Origin: Desulfosudis oleivorans
Lineage (GTDB): Bacteria; Desulfobacterota; Desulfobacteria; Desulfobacterales; SURF-7
Length of the DNA: 64,000 nt
NCBI GenBank assembly: GCA_020723325.1
Contig: DYJD01000029.1
Span: 1 to 64,000 of the forward strand
Reading direction: 5' to 3'
Shown: positions 34,554-44,823 of the stretch, one piece after another
Layout of the letters: each line of letters opens with the position of its first letter
How positions within the stretch are numbered: the first letter of the stretch is position 1
The notes under the pieces: generated by a model
What the model was told of the DNA's origin: nothing
Seen by the model: the letters and a program-made list of their open reading frames with translations, nothing else
Database searches by the model: none
Made by a program: the position numbers and the translations under genes

Positions 34554-37154
34554 ATGACCAGAGCCAATATTCTGATTGCAGTGGCGGTGGCGGTGATCAC
34601 CATCAGCTTTTGGGGCTATTTGAACCGGCCGGAGCAGGAACCGCCCTGGCCCGAGCGCATTCAAGGTTTCTCTTTTTCCCCCTTGCGGGAGGGCCAGAGT
34701 TCCATTGACCATATCTTGCCCAGCGAAGCTGAAATCGAGGCAGATCTGGCTTTGCTGGCCGGCAAGACCAATGCCGTACGTTCCTATACTCTGGAAGGCC
34801 CACTGGAAAAAATACCGGCCCTGGCCCGCAAATACGGCATCAACGTGGCTCTGGGGGCCTGGATCAACGCGGATTCGGAAAACAACGAAGCGGAAATCGA
34901 CAAGCTGATCAAAACCGCCAAGGAAAACTACCGCAATGTGGTGCGGGTGATCGTGGGCAACGAGGCCCTTTTGCGGGAAGAAATAAAAATCGATCAACTG
35001 GTGGAATATCTGGACCAGGTCCGGGAAGCCCTGCCCATGCCGGTCAGCACCGCCGAACCCTGGCATGTCTGGATCAAATATCCGGAACTGGCCCAGCATG
35101 TGGACTATCTGGCCGTGCATATGCTGCCTTTCTGGGAAGGAATCGACGTGGACCGGGCCGTGGACTATATCGTTGATCACATCAATCTTCTCAGAACCAG
35201 ATTTCCGGACAAACCCATCGTCATCGCCGAAGTCGGCTGGCCCAGCAACGGCCGCACCCGTCATTCGGCCGTGGCTTCGGTGTCCAACCAGGCCGCCTTC
35301 CTGCGTCGCTTTCTGGACAGGGCGGCCAAGGAAAAATACATTTACTATGTCATGGAGGCCTTTGACCAGCCCTGGAAACGAGGCTCCGAGGGCGCGGTGG
35401 GGGCCTACTGGGGGGTATACGATGTCTATCGCCAGCCCAAATTCCCCTTTTCCGAACCCCTGGTGGATATTCCCGAATGGCGCATCCTGGCCAGCATTTC
35501 CGTGGGCATCGCCATCATCACCTTTGCCCTGCTGCTCATCGACAGCCAAACCCTCACCACCCGTGGCCGCAGTTTTCTGGCCACCATCGCCTTCATCGCC
35601 TCCACCCCCGCGGTTTGGATCGTCTACAGCTTCACCAAGCAATATATGACCCTTTCCACCCTCATGGTGGGATTGCTCATGACCATCGGCTTGATCGGCG
35701 TGGTGGTGGTGCTGTTGGCCGAAGCCCATGAATGGGCCGAAGCCATTTTTGTGGCGAGAAGGCGGCGGCCCTTCACCCCTGTCCAGGTGCCGGATGGGGA
35801 GCTGCCCATGGTTTCAGTGCATGTTCCGGCCTACAACGAGCCGCCGGAAATGCTCATGGAAACCCTGAACGCCCTGGCCGCCTCGGATTATCCTATGTTT
35901 GAAGTCCTGGTGATCGACAACAACACCAAGGACCCGGCGGTCTGGCAACCCGTGGAAGCCCATTGTCAGAAACTGGGGCCGCGGTTCCGCTTTTTTCACG
36001 TGGATCCCCTGGCCGGTTTCAAGGCCGGGGCCCTCAATTTCGCCCTGGCCCACACCGCGCCCGCGGCGACTGTGATCGCTGTTATTGACAGCGACTACAT
36101 GGTTACCCCTGACTGGTTGCGGGATCTGGCCCCCCAGTTTGCCAGGCCCGGCATGGCCATTGTCCAGGCCCCCCAGGACTACCGGGATGAAAGTGAAAAC
36201 CTGTTCAAGGCCATGTGTTATTCCGAATACCGCGGTTTTTTCTACATCGGCATGCTCACCCGCAACGAGCGCAATGCCATCATCCAGCACGGCACCATGA
36301 CCATGGTGCGGCGCACGGTGCTGGAAGAAGTGAACGGCTGGGCCGAATGGTGCATCACCGAGGATGCCGAGCTAGGCCTGCGCATCTTTGAAAAAGGCTA
36401 CGAAGCCACATATATCCCCCGCAGCTACGGCCGGGGGGTCATGCCCGATACCTATATCGATTTCAAGAAGCAACGCTTTCGCTGGGCCTACGGTTCCATC
36501 CAGATTATGCGCCGCCATGCCGCGTCCCTGCTCGGTTTCGGAAAAACCAAACTTACCTGGGGCCAGCGCTATCACTTCATCGCCGGCTGGCTGCCCTGGA
36601 TCGCCGACAGCATCAACCTGATCTTCACCCTGGGGGCCGTATTTTGGTCCGTGGCCATGATCCTCGCACCCAAACAGGTGGATCCGCCCCTATTGACCCT
36701 GTCGGTCCTGCCCCTGACCCTCTTTATTTTTAAATCCGCCAAGATGTTTTTTCTGTACCGCAACCGGGTTTCCGCCACCGTATCCCAGACCCTGGCGGCG
36801 GCCGCAGCCGGTCTGTCCCTGTCCCATACCATTGCCAAGGCCGTGCTCAACGGCTTTGTCACTAAAAACAAACCGTTTTTCCGCACGCCCAAAATGGTGG
36901 GGGCCAATGCCCTGATTCAGGCCCTGGTCTCGTCCCGGGAGGAATTCCTGGTCATGTCGGCCCTGTGGCTGGCCGCGGCCGTGATCGCCAGGGGGCACCG
37001 GACCGAAACACCGGATCATCTGGTCTGGATTCTGTTTCTACTGATCCAATCCGTTCCCTATCTGGCCGCCGTGTTCATGTCTTTGCTGAGCGGTCTCACG
37101 CGCATGCCCAAGACCCTCATCAACCGCATGACGGAATCGCCGGATAGGATATAG
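34554..37154 (+). CDS. GH17-GT2 beta-glucan synthase (NdvC-like)
   Basis: An 866-residue membrane protein that resembles NdvC-type beta-(1,6)-glucan synthases. After one N-terminal helix, residues 35-300 form a GH17-like domain: the acid/base Glu in IVGNEALLREE and the nucleophile Glu in VIAEVGWPSNG. Four helices follow (305-410), then a GT2 domain from 418: VHVPAYNEPPEML, IDSDYMVTPDW (DxD), TEDAELGLRIF and QRFRWAYGS (QxxRW), with more helices to the end. Such enzymes make periplasmic or surface cyclic glucans. It follows the exporter by 9 nt. Glucan linkage cannot be read from the sequence. Confidence 0.9.
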   Translation: MTRANILIAVAVAVITISFWGYLNRPEQEPPWPERIQGFSFSPLREGQSSIDHILPSEAEIEADLALLAGKTNAVRSYTLEGPLEKIPALARKYGINVALGAWINADSENNEAEIDKLIKTAKENYRNVVRVIVGNEALLREEIKIDQLVEYLDQVREALPMPVSTAEPWHVWIKYPELAQHVDYLAVHMLPFWEGIDVDRAVDYIVDHINLLRTRFPDKPIVIAEVGWPSNGRTRHSAVASVSNQAAFLRRFLDRAAKEKYIYYVMEAFDQPWKRGSEGAVGAYWGVYDVYRQPKFPFSEPLVDIPEWRILASISVGIAIITFALLLIDSQTLTTRGRSFLATIAFIASTPAVWIVYSFTKQYMTLSTLMVGLLMTIGLIGVVVVLLAEAHEWAEAIFVARRRRPFTPVQVPDGELPMVSVHVPAYNEPPEMLMETLNALAASDYPMFEVLVIDNNTKDPAVWQPVEAHCQKLGPRFRFFHVDPLAGFKAGALNFALAHTAPAATVIAVIDSDYMVTPDWLRDLAPQFARPGMAIVQAPQDYRDESENLFKAMCYSEYRGFFYIGMLTRNERNAIIQHGTMTMVRRTVLEEVNGWAEWCITEDAELGLRIFEKGYEATYIPRSYGRGVMPDTYIDFKKQRFRWAYGSIQIMRRHAASLLGFGKTKLTWGQRYHFIAGWLPWIADSINLIFTLGAVFWSVAMILAPKQVDPPLLTLSVLPLTLFIFKSAKMFFLYRNRVSATVSQTLAAAAAGLSLSHTIAKAVLNGFVTKNKPFFRTPKMVGANALIQALVSSREEFLVMSALWLAAAVIARGHRTETPDHLVWILFLLIQSVPYLAAVFMSLLSGLTRMPKTLINRMTESPDRI

Positions 37155-37390
37155 GCTGAAGGCCGAGCAGTTACAATTGATTTATATCCTCATCCCCTAT
37201 AGCCTCAGGGGAATCGCATATAGTTTTTTCGGTATCGGTATCGGTATCGAATCTTTTTTTATCATACCCTGAGCCCGATTCAACAATTTGCATTCTGGAA
37301 ATCGTGTTTTACATCTCGACCCCGATACCGATAGCGACCCCGACCCCGATCATATGTCACTTCTTTAAATGTGATTGCCCTGCCTATAGC
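37155..37390. repeat. Gap with hexamer-arm repeat element, copy D
   Basis: No gene. Left arm 37229-37249 (three GGTATC units), right arm 37317-37350 (GACCCCGATACC-type units). The element sits between two convergent genes. Confidence 0.8.
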
Positions 37391-38497
37391 CTATTCCCCT
37401 TGTTGTATGGGCAGGCGCACATGGAAAGTAGTCCCCAGGCCCATTTGACTTTCAACGCTTATGTCTCCGCCGAGCTTCTTGACGATTCCATAGCAGATGG
37501 ACAGCCCCAATCCAGTGCCCTTGCCCACGGGTTTGGTGGTGAAGAAAGGATCAAAAATCCTCTCAAGCTGGGAATCGGGGATGCCCTTGCCGTTGTCGGT
37601 GATGTCCACCACCGCCCAATTTTCCTGAACCCTTGTGCGGATTTGAATCAGGCCGGCAGTGGTGCCTGTACCGATGGCATCCACGGCATTGTTGAGGATG
37701 TTCAGCAACACCTGCTGTACTTCAGAAGGCGAAGCCTGGATGGGCGGCAGGTTGGGTTGGAATTCGGTTTCAATGCCGATATTGCCGGAGCGCAATCGAC
37801 GGCGGTAGGTGGTGATCAACTCTGCGATGAGATTGTTGATTTGCACCTCAAATACCCGGGCATCGCCCTGCCGGGCAAAACTCAACAGCTTTTGAGTGAT
37901 TTCCTTGCAGCGCTCGCCTTGGGTTTTGATTTTCAGCAAGGCGCGTTTCAATTCCTCCAGATTTTCATTTTGGTTGAAATCCCCATCCTTGATAAGATCG
38001 TCGATCCAGCCCGCTTCCTCCACCATAATGGCCACAGGATTGTTGATTTCATGGGCGATTCCCGCGGCAAGATTGCCCACCGGCCCCATGATGCGATCGA
38101 TCTCGGCATGGCGGATACGGTCCTCTTGTTCGCTCTTGCGGCGATAGGCCTTGGCGATTTTCTCAATCAGATTTATCGTGTCCACTGGCTTGATCAAAAA
38201 ATCAAAAGCACCAAGCCGCATGCCTTCTACAGCGGTTTCAAAGGTGCCGTGACCGGTAAGCATGATCACTTCCACCAGGGGAATTTTGCGTTTGATTTCC
38301 CGCAGGGTTGCAAGCCCATCCATCCCCGGCAGCATCACATCCAAAATCACCACGTCGATTCCGATGGCTTCCAGCACCTGCAAGGCCTCATCCCCGCTGA
38401 AGGCCTTGGACACTTCAAAATCCCGCAATGTCAGACGTTCTGCCAGGACATTTACGATTTCCTTTTCATCATCCACCAGCAGTACTCGAATTTTCAT
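37391..38497 (-). CDS. Receiver-histidine kinase hybrid
   Basis: A 368-residue soluble kinase with an N-terminal receiver: [20 protein letters not shown], phosphoacceptor Asp in [13 protein letters not shown] and Lys in FDFLIKPVD. After a coiled stretch comes HisKA with the His in [16 protein letters not shown], then the ATPase domain ([48 protein letters not shown]). Lacking membrane segments, it would be an intermediate in a phosphorelay. The start chosen (MKIR) has AGGAAGCTGTT before it; another Met is five codons upstream. It is on its own strand, convergent with the glucan synthase. Confidence 0.93.
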   Translation of the reverse strand: MKIRVLLVDDEKEIVNVLAERLTLRDFEVSKAFSGDEALQVLEAIGIDVVILDVMLPGMDGLATLREIKRKIPLVEVIMLTGHGTFETAVEGMRLGAFDFLIKPVDTINLIEKIAKAYRRKSEQEDRIRHAEIDRIMGPVGNLAAGIAHEINNPVAIMVEEAGWIDDLIKDGDFNQNENLEELKRALLKIKTQGERCKEITQKLLSFARQGDARVFEVQINNLIAELITTYRRRLRSGNIGIETEFQPNLPPIQASPSEVQQVLLNILNNAVDAIGTGTTAGLIQIRTRVQENWAVVDITDNGKGIPDSQLERIFDPFFTTKPVGKGTGLGLSICYGIVKKLGGDISVESQMGLGTTFHVRLPIQQGE

Positions 38498-38701
38498 AAC
38501 AGCTTCCTGCAAAGCAAAGAAAATAATCGCTGCCCTGAAGTTCAGGCAGCAGCGGCAGCCATGGCGATTGAAGCTTCAAACTGCCAGAAAAGTTCTTCAA
38601 CGTCAACGGGAATATACACCCTTCCAGGGAACAACCATCTGCATTCATATATGGATTGACTTGTTCGGCGCCCATGTTATATTCAAACAGGAGGTGACGC
38701 C

Positions 38702-39451
38702 ATGAACGCATTCCTCAACTGCTCTTGCCATCTTCTTTTCCTTGTTTTTCTCATACTGCTGTTTTCATTTCCCGCTTGTGCCGGCAGCGATGGTGATCCG
38801 CCACCGGAGCAATTATTCGACGATTTGCGCAACAAAATGGTCGAGCGGCAAATCCAGGGGCGTGGTGTCGGGAATCCCAAAGTACTTGACGCCATGCGTA
38901 AGGTGAAGCGGCATTTGTTCGTTGCCCCTGAACATCGCCAGCAGGCCTATGAGGATTATCCCCTGCCCATCGGTGAAGGCCAAACCATCTCCCAGCCGTA
39001 CATTGTGGGCTTGATGTCCGAAACCCTGGCTTCGGGAAAAACCGGACGGGTGCTGGAGATCGGTACAGGTTCCGGTTATCAGGCCGCTGTTTTGGCGGAA
39101 TTCTATGCTGAGGTTTTCACCATTGAAATCGTGGAATCCCTGGGCACCAGGGCGGAGAAACTGCTCCAGGAACTGGGCTATAAGAATATCCATGTTAAAA
39201 TCGGTGATGGCTACAAAGGTTGGCTAGAGCATGGTCCCTTTGATGCCGTCATCGTAACCTGCGCTCCCACCCATATTCCCCAGCCCTTGAAAGATCAGCT
39301 TGCCGAGGGTGGTCGCATGGTCATTCCCGTGGGTGAGACTTATGACCAGCAATTGGTATTGTTGAAAAAGGAAAAAGGAGAAATTGTCACCAAGGAGATC
39401 ATTCCAGTGCGGTTTGTGCCCATGGTGGATAAAGCCGGCAAGCCTTACTAG
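38702..39451 (+). CDS. pcm: Secreted protein-L-isoaspartate O-methyltransferase
   Basis: A 249-residue repair methyltransferase that acts on isoaspartyl residues of damaged proteins. Signal peptide (HLLFLVFLILLFSFPACAG) precedes the Pcm core: MVERQIQGRGVGNPKVLDAM, EDYPLPIGEGQTISQPYIV, LEIGTGSGYQAAVLAE (SAM site) and DAVIVTCAPTHIPQPL. Normal Pcm is cytoplasmic at about 210 residues; the leader points to the periplasm, where SAM is not expected, so either the leader is not cleaved or methyl transfer has an unusual supply. A GGAGG site precedes ATG 38702. Convergent with the gene at 39473. Confidence 0.9.
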   Translation: MNAFLNCSCHLLFLVFLILLFSFPACAGSDGDPPPEQLFDDLRNKMVERQIQGRGVGNPKVLDAMRKVKRHLFVAPEHRQQAYEDYPLPIGEGQTISQPYIVGLMSETLASGKTGRVLEIGTGSGYQAAVLAEFYAEVFTIEIVESLGTRAEKLLQELGYKNIHVKIGDGYKGWLEHGPFDAVIVTCAPTHIPQPLKDQLAEGGRMVIPVGETYDQQLVLLKKEKGEIVTKEIIPVRFVPMVDKAGKPY

Positions 39452-39472
39452 CAACCTGTGTTTTAAGCCCGC

Positions 39473-40222
39473 TTATTTTATATATTTCTTTAAGATTTGA
39501 TCATATTCTCCCTGGGCTTTGAGCTCATCCAGGACTTTCTGGATTTTTTCAACGAGCTCATCCGGTGTATTGCGATGAAAAGCGAAATAATGCCGGCCTT
39601 CTTCAATTACAAAAACCGTTTCAAAATTTTCCTGACTCAACCCATAGGTATGGATTAACCAAAAGGCGACATTCTCATCATAGGCAAAGAGGTCGGTCCG
39701 GCCCGCATTCAACATCTGAATGCTTTGAATGGCATTTGCGTTGATTTCCAGATCCTCCATTCTCAATCCGGTCTGGCTGACCACAAGCTGGGCTCCGGCA
39801 TCGTTTCGAACAGCACTGATTCGATACTTTTTCGCCGCCTGGATGGAATCGATCTTAATGCCGGCTTTCTTTTTTGCAATCAGAACATTGCGGGCTGTGG
39901 ATATGGGCCCCACCCATTTGAAAAGCTTTTCGCGTTCACGGGTTTTGGTCATCACGAACAAAACTGTATTTTCCTTTTCCAATATATGCTTATACGCTCT
40001 GGCCCAGGGCAACACCTGGATATCTTCCCGCCGTAATTTTGAATTCATTTTCTGCAGAATCAATTCGATCAGGTCAACCGAAGTACCCTGTAATTTGCCT
40101 TTTTCTCGAAAATTATAGGGAGGAAATTCCTCGGTCATCAGGATCAGATCGTCCATGGTCTGGGCTGTGCCCATGGACGCGCACAACAGGCAGAAGAAAA
40201 TGAAAAAATATAACGTTCTCAA
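39473..40222 (-). CDS. Periplasmic solute-binding protein, family 3 type
   Basis: A 249-residue secreted binding protein. Signal peptide MRTLYFFIFFCLLCASMGTA; the mature part starts LILMTEEFPPYNFREKGKL and has GTSVDLIELILQKM, WVGPISTARNVLIAKK and INANAIQSIQMLNAGRTDLFAYD, the two-lobed family-3 pattern. It is of the short, amino-acid-binding kind often found without a permease, where it may serve a sensor instead of a transporter. No permease gene is near, but several kinases are. It lies 26 nt downstream of the gene at 40249-40869. Confidence 0.85.
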   Translation of the reverse strand: MRTLYFFIFFCLLCASMGTAQTMDDLILMTEEFPPYNFREKGKLQGTSVDLIELILQKMNSKLRREDIQVLPWARAYKHILEKENTVLFVMTKTREREKLFKWVGPISTARNVLIAKKKAGIKIDSIQAAKKYRISAVRNDAGAQLVVSQTGLRMEDLEINANAIQSIQMLNAGRTDLFAYDENVAFWLIHTYGLSQENFETVFVIEEGRHYFAFHRNTPDELVEKIQKVLDELKAQGEYDQILKKYIK

Positions 40223-40248
40223 ATCACCGTCCTCTGATATGACCGCAA

Positions 40249-40869
40249 TTACATTTGATCCATGGACTCCTGCATCTCGCTGTCGCTGATCTCCTTTTTC
40301 ATTTGAATATCCGGGGAAACCGGCGCCATTAAATGTTTCAACTTTCGACTCCAGTAATTGATTTGGCAGGTAATCTTAAAATCCCCGCCGGTCAGAACCA
40401 GATCGATCTCGGTTGTGTCCGTTATCCAGGCAGATCGGCAAGTCAGCTTGCCGGTGCTGACGGCAAAGCCCCATTGGGAGGGATCCTTTTGGAAAAAATC
40501 ACCACCTTTCCAGATTTTTTGATCTTCCTTGGGTTCACCGTATTTTTGGATCAGGACGGTTTTCAAGTCTTCAAAATCTTGAACATATTTCCGATCGATG
40601 ATATGGGGCCGGGCCGGTTCATACTTGGCGCCGATCAGGCGATCCTCGGCAAAAATGTATTTTAGGATCATTTCCTTTTCCAGCAGATTGGCTTCAAATG
40701 CCAGATAATGGGGACCCGTTGCAGCCGGTTGCCGATCTTCGGCGGCGATGATCTGGGTCCGGGAATCCCCCCAGCGGCTCTTGCGGAAATCGTATGATTC
40801 ACCGGAACAAAGTGGCGGAAGAATCATCATGGCTATAATCAGCAAGACGGTTGCCCGCGTTTTCTTCAT
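40249..40869 (-). CDS. Secreted hypothetical protein
   Basis: A 206-residue protein with a Sec signal peptide (MKKTRATVLLIIAMMILPPL, cut near CSG-ES). The mature part starts YDFRKSRWGDSRTQIIAAE, a common pattern in small periplasmic proteins of unknown role, with MILKYIFAEDRLIGAKYE and LIQKYGEPKEDQKIWKGGD, then ends in a charged tail. It probably shares a transcript with the binding-protein gene downstream. No family function can be given. Confidence 0.75.
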   Translation of the reverse strand: MKKTRATVLLIIAMMILPPLCSGESYDFRKSRWGDSRTQIIAAEDRQPAATGPHYLAFEANLLEKEMILKYIFAEDRLIGAKYEPARPHIIDRKYVQDFEDLKTVLIQKYGEPKEDQKIWKGGDFFQKDPSQWGFAVSTGKLTCRSAWITDTTEIDLVLTGGDFKITCQINYWSRKLKHLMAPVSPDIQMKKEISDSEMQESMDQM

Positions 40870-40969
40870 TTATCGAACTCCGAATAATAACGTGCGATTG
40901 GAAATGCAAGGGATTATGATTCATACCTATTGCCATGATGCTTGCCAAAAGGCAAGTATGGATTCAATT

Positions 40970-41060
40970 CAGAATTAGGAATTACGAATTAGGAATTGTG
41001 GTATTCTATCTTTTTCTATTTTCGGACTCCGATCCCGATAGCGATCCCGACCCCGACTAT
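40970..41060. repeat. Repeat block with 40-bp unit and hexamer half element, copy E
   Basis: The 428-bp gap 40870-41297 has no gene. At 40970-41010 is an AT-rich unit made of TTAGGAATTACGAATTAGG and TGGTATTCTATC, present in inverted orientation at 51524-51564. At 41029-41058 are hexamer units (GATCCCGATAGCGATCCCG), followed by a centre (GACCGTCTTGATTATATGA) like that of copy C in reverse; the second arm is missing. Confidence 0.75.
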
Positions 41061-41297
41061 AGACAGTGACCGTCTTGATTATATGACCCTCAAGAACCTG
41101 GGTAATATCCATATATTCATTGACTTCCGAATCGCCCTGGCCTATACTGAAGGCCTAAGAAAAATCAAAAAGGGTCCTTATCTTTTGTCTTTGCATGTCC
41201 TAGATTGAATCCCGTTCCACCAGCGCCGATATGAGGAGCTATAACAAACTTATCCGTCTTTGGAGCCTATAAAGCCGCTTCCAGCGATGATGACAGG

Positions 41298-42182
41298 ATG
41301 ATCCGATATATGGCCACTGCCGAAACCTTTCTAAGCAAATTTCGCACGATTAAAACCCTTCCCCACGTCGCCCTGCGCTTGTCTAAAATGATTTCGGACG
41401 ATAAATGTTCTATGGAAGAGTTTGAGGAAATCATTAAAATGGACCCTACCCTGGTGATCCGGATTTTACGTCTGGTGAACAGCCCATATTACGCCTTGCG
41501 GGAAAAAGTGAAAAGTATTTCACAGGCGTTGCTGTTCATCGGCATGAACAATCTGCGCAATATGGTGGCTTTGGAGGCTGTTAAAGCCATTTTCCGAAAT
41601 ACCCATGAAACAGAAGGTTTTTCCAGGAGCAACTTATGGCTGCATTGCGCGGCCGTCAGTATTTGCGGGCAGATGGTTTCCGAACGAATCTTCGGAAAAA
41701 ACGGTGAGGATGCGTTTTTATGCGGCATTCTCCATGATGTGGGCATGATTGTGGAAGATCAGGTGGCGCCGGAAATTTTCAGCCGAATTGTCCGGGATTA
41801 CCAGTCGTCCTATGGCTCATTTGTTCAATACGAAAACGACGTCATCGGTACCGACCATTGCAAAATCGGGTATCTGCTTGCCCAGGATTGGAAGCTTTCA
41901 TTGGAAATCCAGGATGGAATCAAGCGCCATCATACCTACACCGAGGCCATCACACCCTCCAGCATGGCCGGGATCATACAGATTGCGGAATACCTGGTGG
42001 CCAGGCTGAACATGACGGCTTTTCCAAGTATGAAATACAGCTTGTCTGATTCCATCAAGGAGCATATCCGGGAAACCATCGAAGAGTACCGGGTTCTGAG
42101 CAATGATCTGCCCCAGGAAATAGCCAGGGCCAAAGAATTGTATGAAATCGATTCTGACCTTAAAGAAGCTGCCCATGAATGA
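41298..42182 (+). CDS. HDOD-domain protein
   Basis: A 294-residue protein consisting of an HDOD domain, a relative of HD phosphohydrolases found in signalling proteins, where it usually has no catalytic site. Seen: LSKFRTIKTLPHVALRLSKM, IIKMDPTLVIRILRLVNSPYYAL (residues 49-71), ISQALLFIGMNNLRNMV, and LCGILHDVGMI. Its stop overlaps the start of the following kinase gene by 8 nt, which couples the two and suggests that it acts in the same signal path. Start may be ATG 41298 or 41310. Confidence 0.9.
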   Translation: MIRYMATAETFLSKFRTIKTLPHVALRLSKMISDDKCSMEEFEEIIKMDPTLVIRILRLVNSPYYALREKVKSISQALLFIGMNNLRNMVALEAVKAIFRNTHETEGFSRSNLWLHCAAVSICGQMVSERIFGKNGEDAFLCGILHDVGMIVEDQVAPEIFSRIVRDYQSSYGSFVQYENDVIGTDHCKIGYLLAQDWKLSLEIQDGIKRHHTYTEAITPSSMAGIIQIAEYLVARLNMTAFPSMKYSLSDSIKEHIRETIEEYRVLSNDLPQEIARAKELYEIDSDLKEAAHE

Positions 42183-44808
42183 TATCGATGATTTATTCGA
42201 GGATACAAAAAAGACCGAAAAAGAGCTGAGGGCTTTTCTGAAACTCCTCGGGTCGCAACTTCCAGGCTTTGCTTTTCGGATTATAACCACCGATGGAAAG
42301 TCATATGGTGATGAAGGGGCGGATATGGTCATCCCGGCGCAGCACAAGGACCTTATCCAGACAGCACGAAATTCGTCCACCATGGTCCGGGTTCCTGGTG
42401 ACCCCTCTTTTTCCCCAGGCCTTCTCTTCATTCCCGAGTTGAACGTCAGCCTTTTGCTGTTCCCCGCCGGCTCCGTGATTGCGGCCGAGGATCTTCTGAC
42501 CAGGGCCGTGCGCCTCAGTGTTGAGCTTTTTCAAACCCTGGATAACCTGCAAGAGGAAAGAATCCATATCCAAACCAAAGAAAATCAGCTCAACCGGCAG
42601 CTCCGGGTTTTACAGCAAAAGAACTACCAGATTCTGGAGGAAAATCAGAAGCAACAGTCTGATTATGCCAGGAGGCTCAAGTCTGAAATCAAACGACAAA
42701 CCGCGGAATTGCGCATCACCAACAAAGAATTGATCAAAGCCCGCCAGGAAGCAGAGGCAGCCAGCCAAGCCAAAAGCGATTTTTTGGCCAATATGAGCCA
42801 TGAAATCCGCACGCCGTTGAACGGCATCATCGGAATGACGGAAATCGCCCTGGACAGCAGCGTGAACGCCAATTTGAAAGGCCTGCTCAGCACCATTCTC
42901 ACAGAAGCCGAGTCTTTACTCGGGCTGATCAACGATATCCTGGATTTTTCCAAGATCGAAGCCGGCAAGTTGGAATTGGAAACCCTGGCTTTTGATTTGC
43001 GGGAAGTGATGGATGAATTCTGTGAGGCCATGGCCTTATCCGCCCAGATGAAAGATTTGGAATTCATCAGTTATCTGCCACCTGAGTGCCCCTCACGTTT
43101 GCTGGGCGACCCCCACCGCCTGAAACAAATTCTGGTAAATCTGGCCGGCAACGCTGTTAAATTCACCAGCCAGGGGGAAATTAAAATTACCGCCGAGCTG
43201 ATGGAGGAAACCCCTGACCGCGCTGTGCTGCGCTTCATCGTCAGCGATACGGGCATCGGCATTCCAGAAGAAAAACAAGCCAAGGTCTTTGAAATGTTTT
43301 CCCAAGTGGACAGCTCCACGACTCGTGAATACGGCGGCACCGGTCTGGGTACGACCATCTCCAAGCAGCTCGTGGAACTAATGGACGGTAAAATCGGATT
43401 GGAAAGCACAACAGGTGAAGGCACTACTTTTTGGTTTGAAATTCCCTTCACCAAACAAACACCGATCCCGTCCGTTAGAAGCATTTCTTCACCGGAGCGG
43501 CTGCAAGCCCTGATCCTTGACTCCAATCCCACTGTGCGGGGGGTGCTTGCCTCCTATTTTACTGCCCTGGGGGTGGAAGCCATGTCGGCCAATGCCCTGG
43601 ACCAGGCTGTAAAAATACTGGAAGAAGCACATTCCCGGGGTGAGCCCTTCCCGCTTGTATTGATTGCCGATCACTATTGGCAGGGCGATGAAAAAAAACT
43701 GCTATTGTCTGCCCTGAAAACCGATCAAAAAAAATCACCGCTTCTAGGCCTGCTTTCACCCAAAAACCGACTGGTGGAAAACGGGGCGGACATCGGCCTG
43801 ATCTGGCAACAAGTATATAAGCCGGTCACACTGAAGGACCTTGAAAAATTGATTCAAAAAACCGCCCAAAAGCAACTGCCCCAGAAAGCTGCAATTGCCC
43901 CTGAAACCTCGCCAGCAATTTCCCCGCCCCAGCAGCCCCTGCAAGTGCTTCTGGCCGAAGACTACCCCACCAATCAAAAGGTGGCCCTGGGACATCTGAC
44001 CAAGGCCGGCTTTGCCGTAACCGTGGCCGATAACGGTGCACAAGCCGTGGAGGCCTGTCGCCGCCGGACTTTTGATTTGATTCTCATGGATATCCAAATG
44101 CCGGTGATGGACGGTTATATGGCCACCAAGGCCATTCGCGAGCTGGAAAAAACCAATGGAAAAAAACAGACCCCCATCATCGCCCTCACGGCTCATGCCA
44201 TCAAGGGGTATCGGGAGCATTGCCTGCAAAAAGGAATGGATGATTTCATCACCAAGCCGTTCAAGCGGGACACCCTGCTGGCCATCATCAACAAATGGGG
44301 ATCACGGCCGGAGCATGAAACTGACGTCCCTCATTCCCTGGAAAAGCATTCCCGCGAACCGGAGCATCGACTTCAAGCAGAACTCGGCACCTTGCAGGAA
44401 ACCGGACTTGTGCTGCCACCGCTGCTGCCCACATCTACGGAAACAATTGATTTAAAAGAGCTAAATGAAATCTGGGATAACGACAAGGAAGCCATCATCA
44501 ATGCTTTCAGCGATTTTTTCGGCAAATCCCAATCCATGCTGACAGATATTCAAACAGCTATCACCACAGCTGATACGGATAAATTGGATCGGTGTGCTCA
44601 CAAATTCAAAGGGGCCATGCTTTATTTTGCCGCCCCGCACGCAACGGAATTGGCCTATCAATTGGAAATGATGGGTAAGAATAAAGACTTAAACTCGGCT
44701 GGGGCGACTTTCGTAGCCCTGGTTCGCGCGTGTGAGGAATTTCAGATCTGCGCCCGGAAAATCCAGCAAGACCTGGGCGCAGGGTCCGAGCCCAATGAAA
44801 CCCAATAG
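42175..44808 (+). CDS. Hybrid sensor kinase with receiver and HPt domains
   Basis: An 877-residue soluble phosphorelay protein. An N-terminal sensory part (to about residue 190) ends in a long coiled coil (QEERIHIQTKENQLNRQLRV...). HisKA His is in NMSHEIRTPLNGIIGM, ATPase motifs DTGIGIPEEKQ and GGTGLGTTISKQLV. A degenerate receiver-like stretch (LQALILDSNPTVRGVL) precedes a true receiver (VLLAEDYPTNQKVA, Asp in LILMDIQMPVMDGYM, Lys in FITKPFKRD). The C-terminal HPt has CAHKFKGAMLYF with the phosphorylatable His. The start ATGAATGATATC overlaps the HDOD gene. The CheY-like gene 15 nt downstream is a plausible target. Confidence 0.93.
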   Translation: MNDIDDLFEDTKKTEKELRAFLKLLGSQLPGFAFRIITTDGKSYGDEGADMVIPAQHKDLIQTARNSSTMVRVPGDPSFSPGLLFIPELNVSLLLFPAGSVIAAEDLLTRAVRLSVELFQTLDNLQEERIHIQTKENQLNRQLRVLQQKNYQILEENQKQQSDYARRLKSEIKRQTAELRITNKELIKARQEAEAASQAKSDFLANMSHEIRTPLNGIIGMTEIALDSSVNANLKGLLSTILTEAESLLGLINDILDFSKIEAGKLELETLAFDLREVMDEFCEAMALSAQMKDLEFISYLPPECPSRLLGDPHRLKQILVNLAGNAVKFTSQGEIKITAELMEETPDRAVLRFIVSDTGIGIPEEKQAKVFEMFSQVDSSTTREYGGTGLGTTISKQLVELMDGKIGLESTTGEGTTFWFEIPFTKQTPIPSVRSISSPERLQALILDSNPTVRGVLASYFTALGVEAMSANALDQAVKILEEAHSRGEPFPLVLIADHYWQGDEKKLLLSALKTDQKKSPLLGLLSPKNRLVENGADIGLIWQQVYKPVTLKDLEKLIQKTAQKQLPQKAAIAPETSPAISPPQQPLQVLLAEDYPTNQKVALGHLTKAGFAVTVADNGAQAVEACRRRTFDLILMDIQMPVMDGYMATKAIRELEKTNGKKQTPIIALTAHAIKGYREHCLQKGMDDFITKPFKRDTLLAIINKWGSRPEHETDVPHSLEKHSREPEHRLQAELGTLQETGLVLPPLLPTSTETIDLKELNEIWDNDKEAIINAFSDFFGKSQSMLTDIQTAITTADTDKLDRCAHKFKGAMLYFAAPHATELAYQLEMMGKNKDLNSAGATFVALVRACEEFQICARKIQQDLGAGSEPNETQ

Positions 44809-44823
44809 CCCGGGGGGGGAGCA

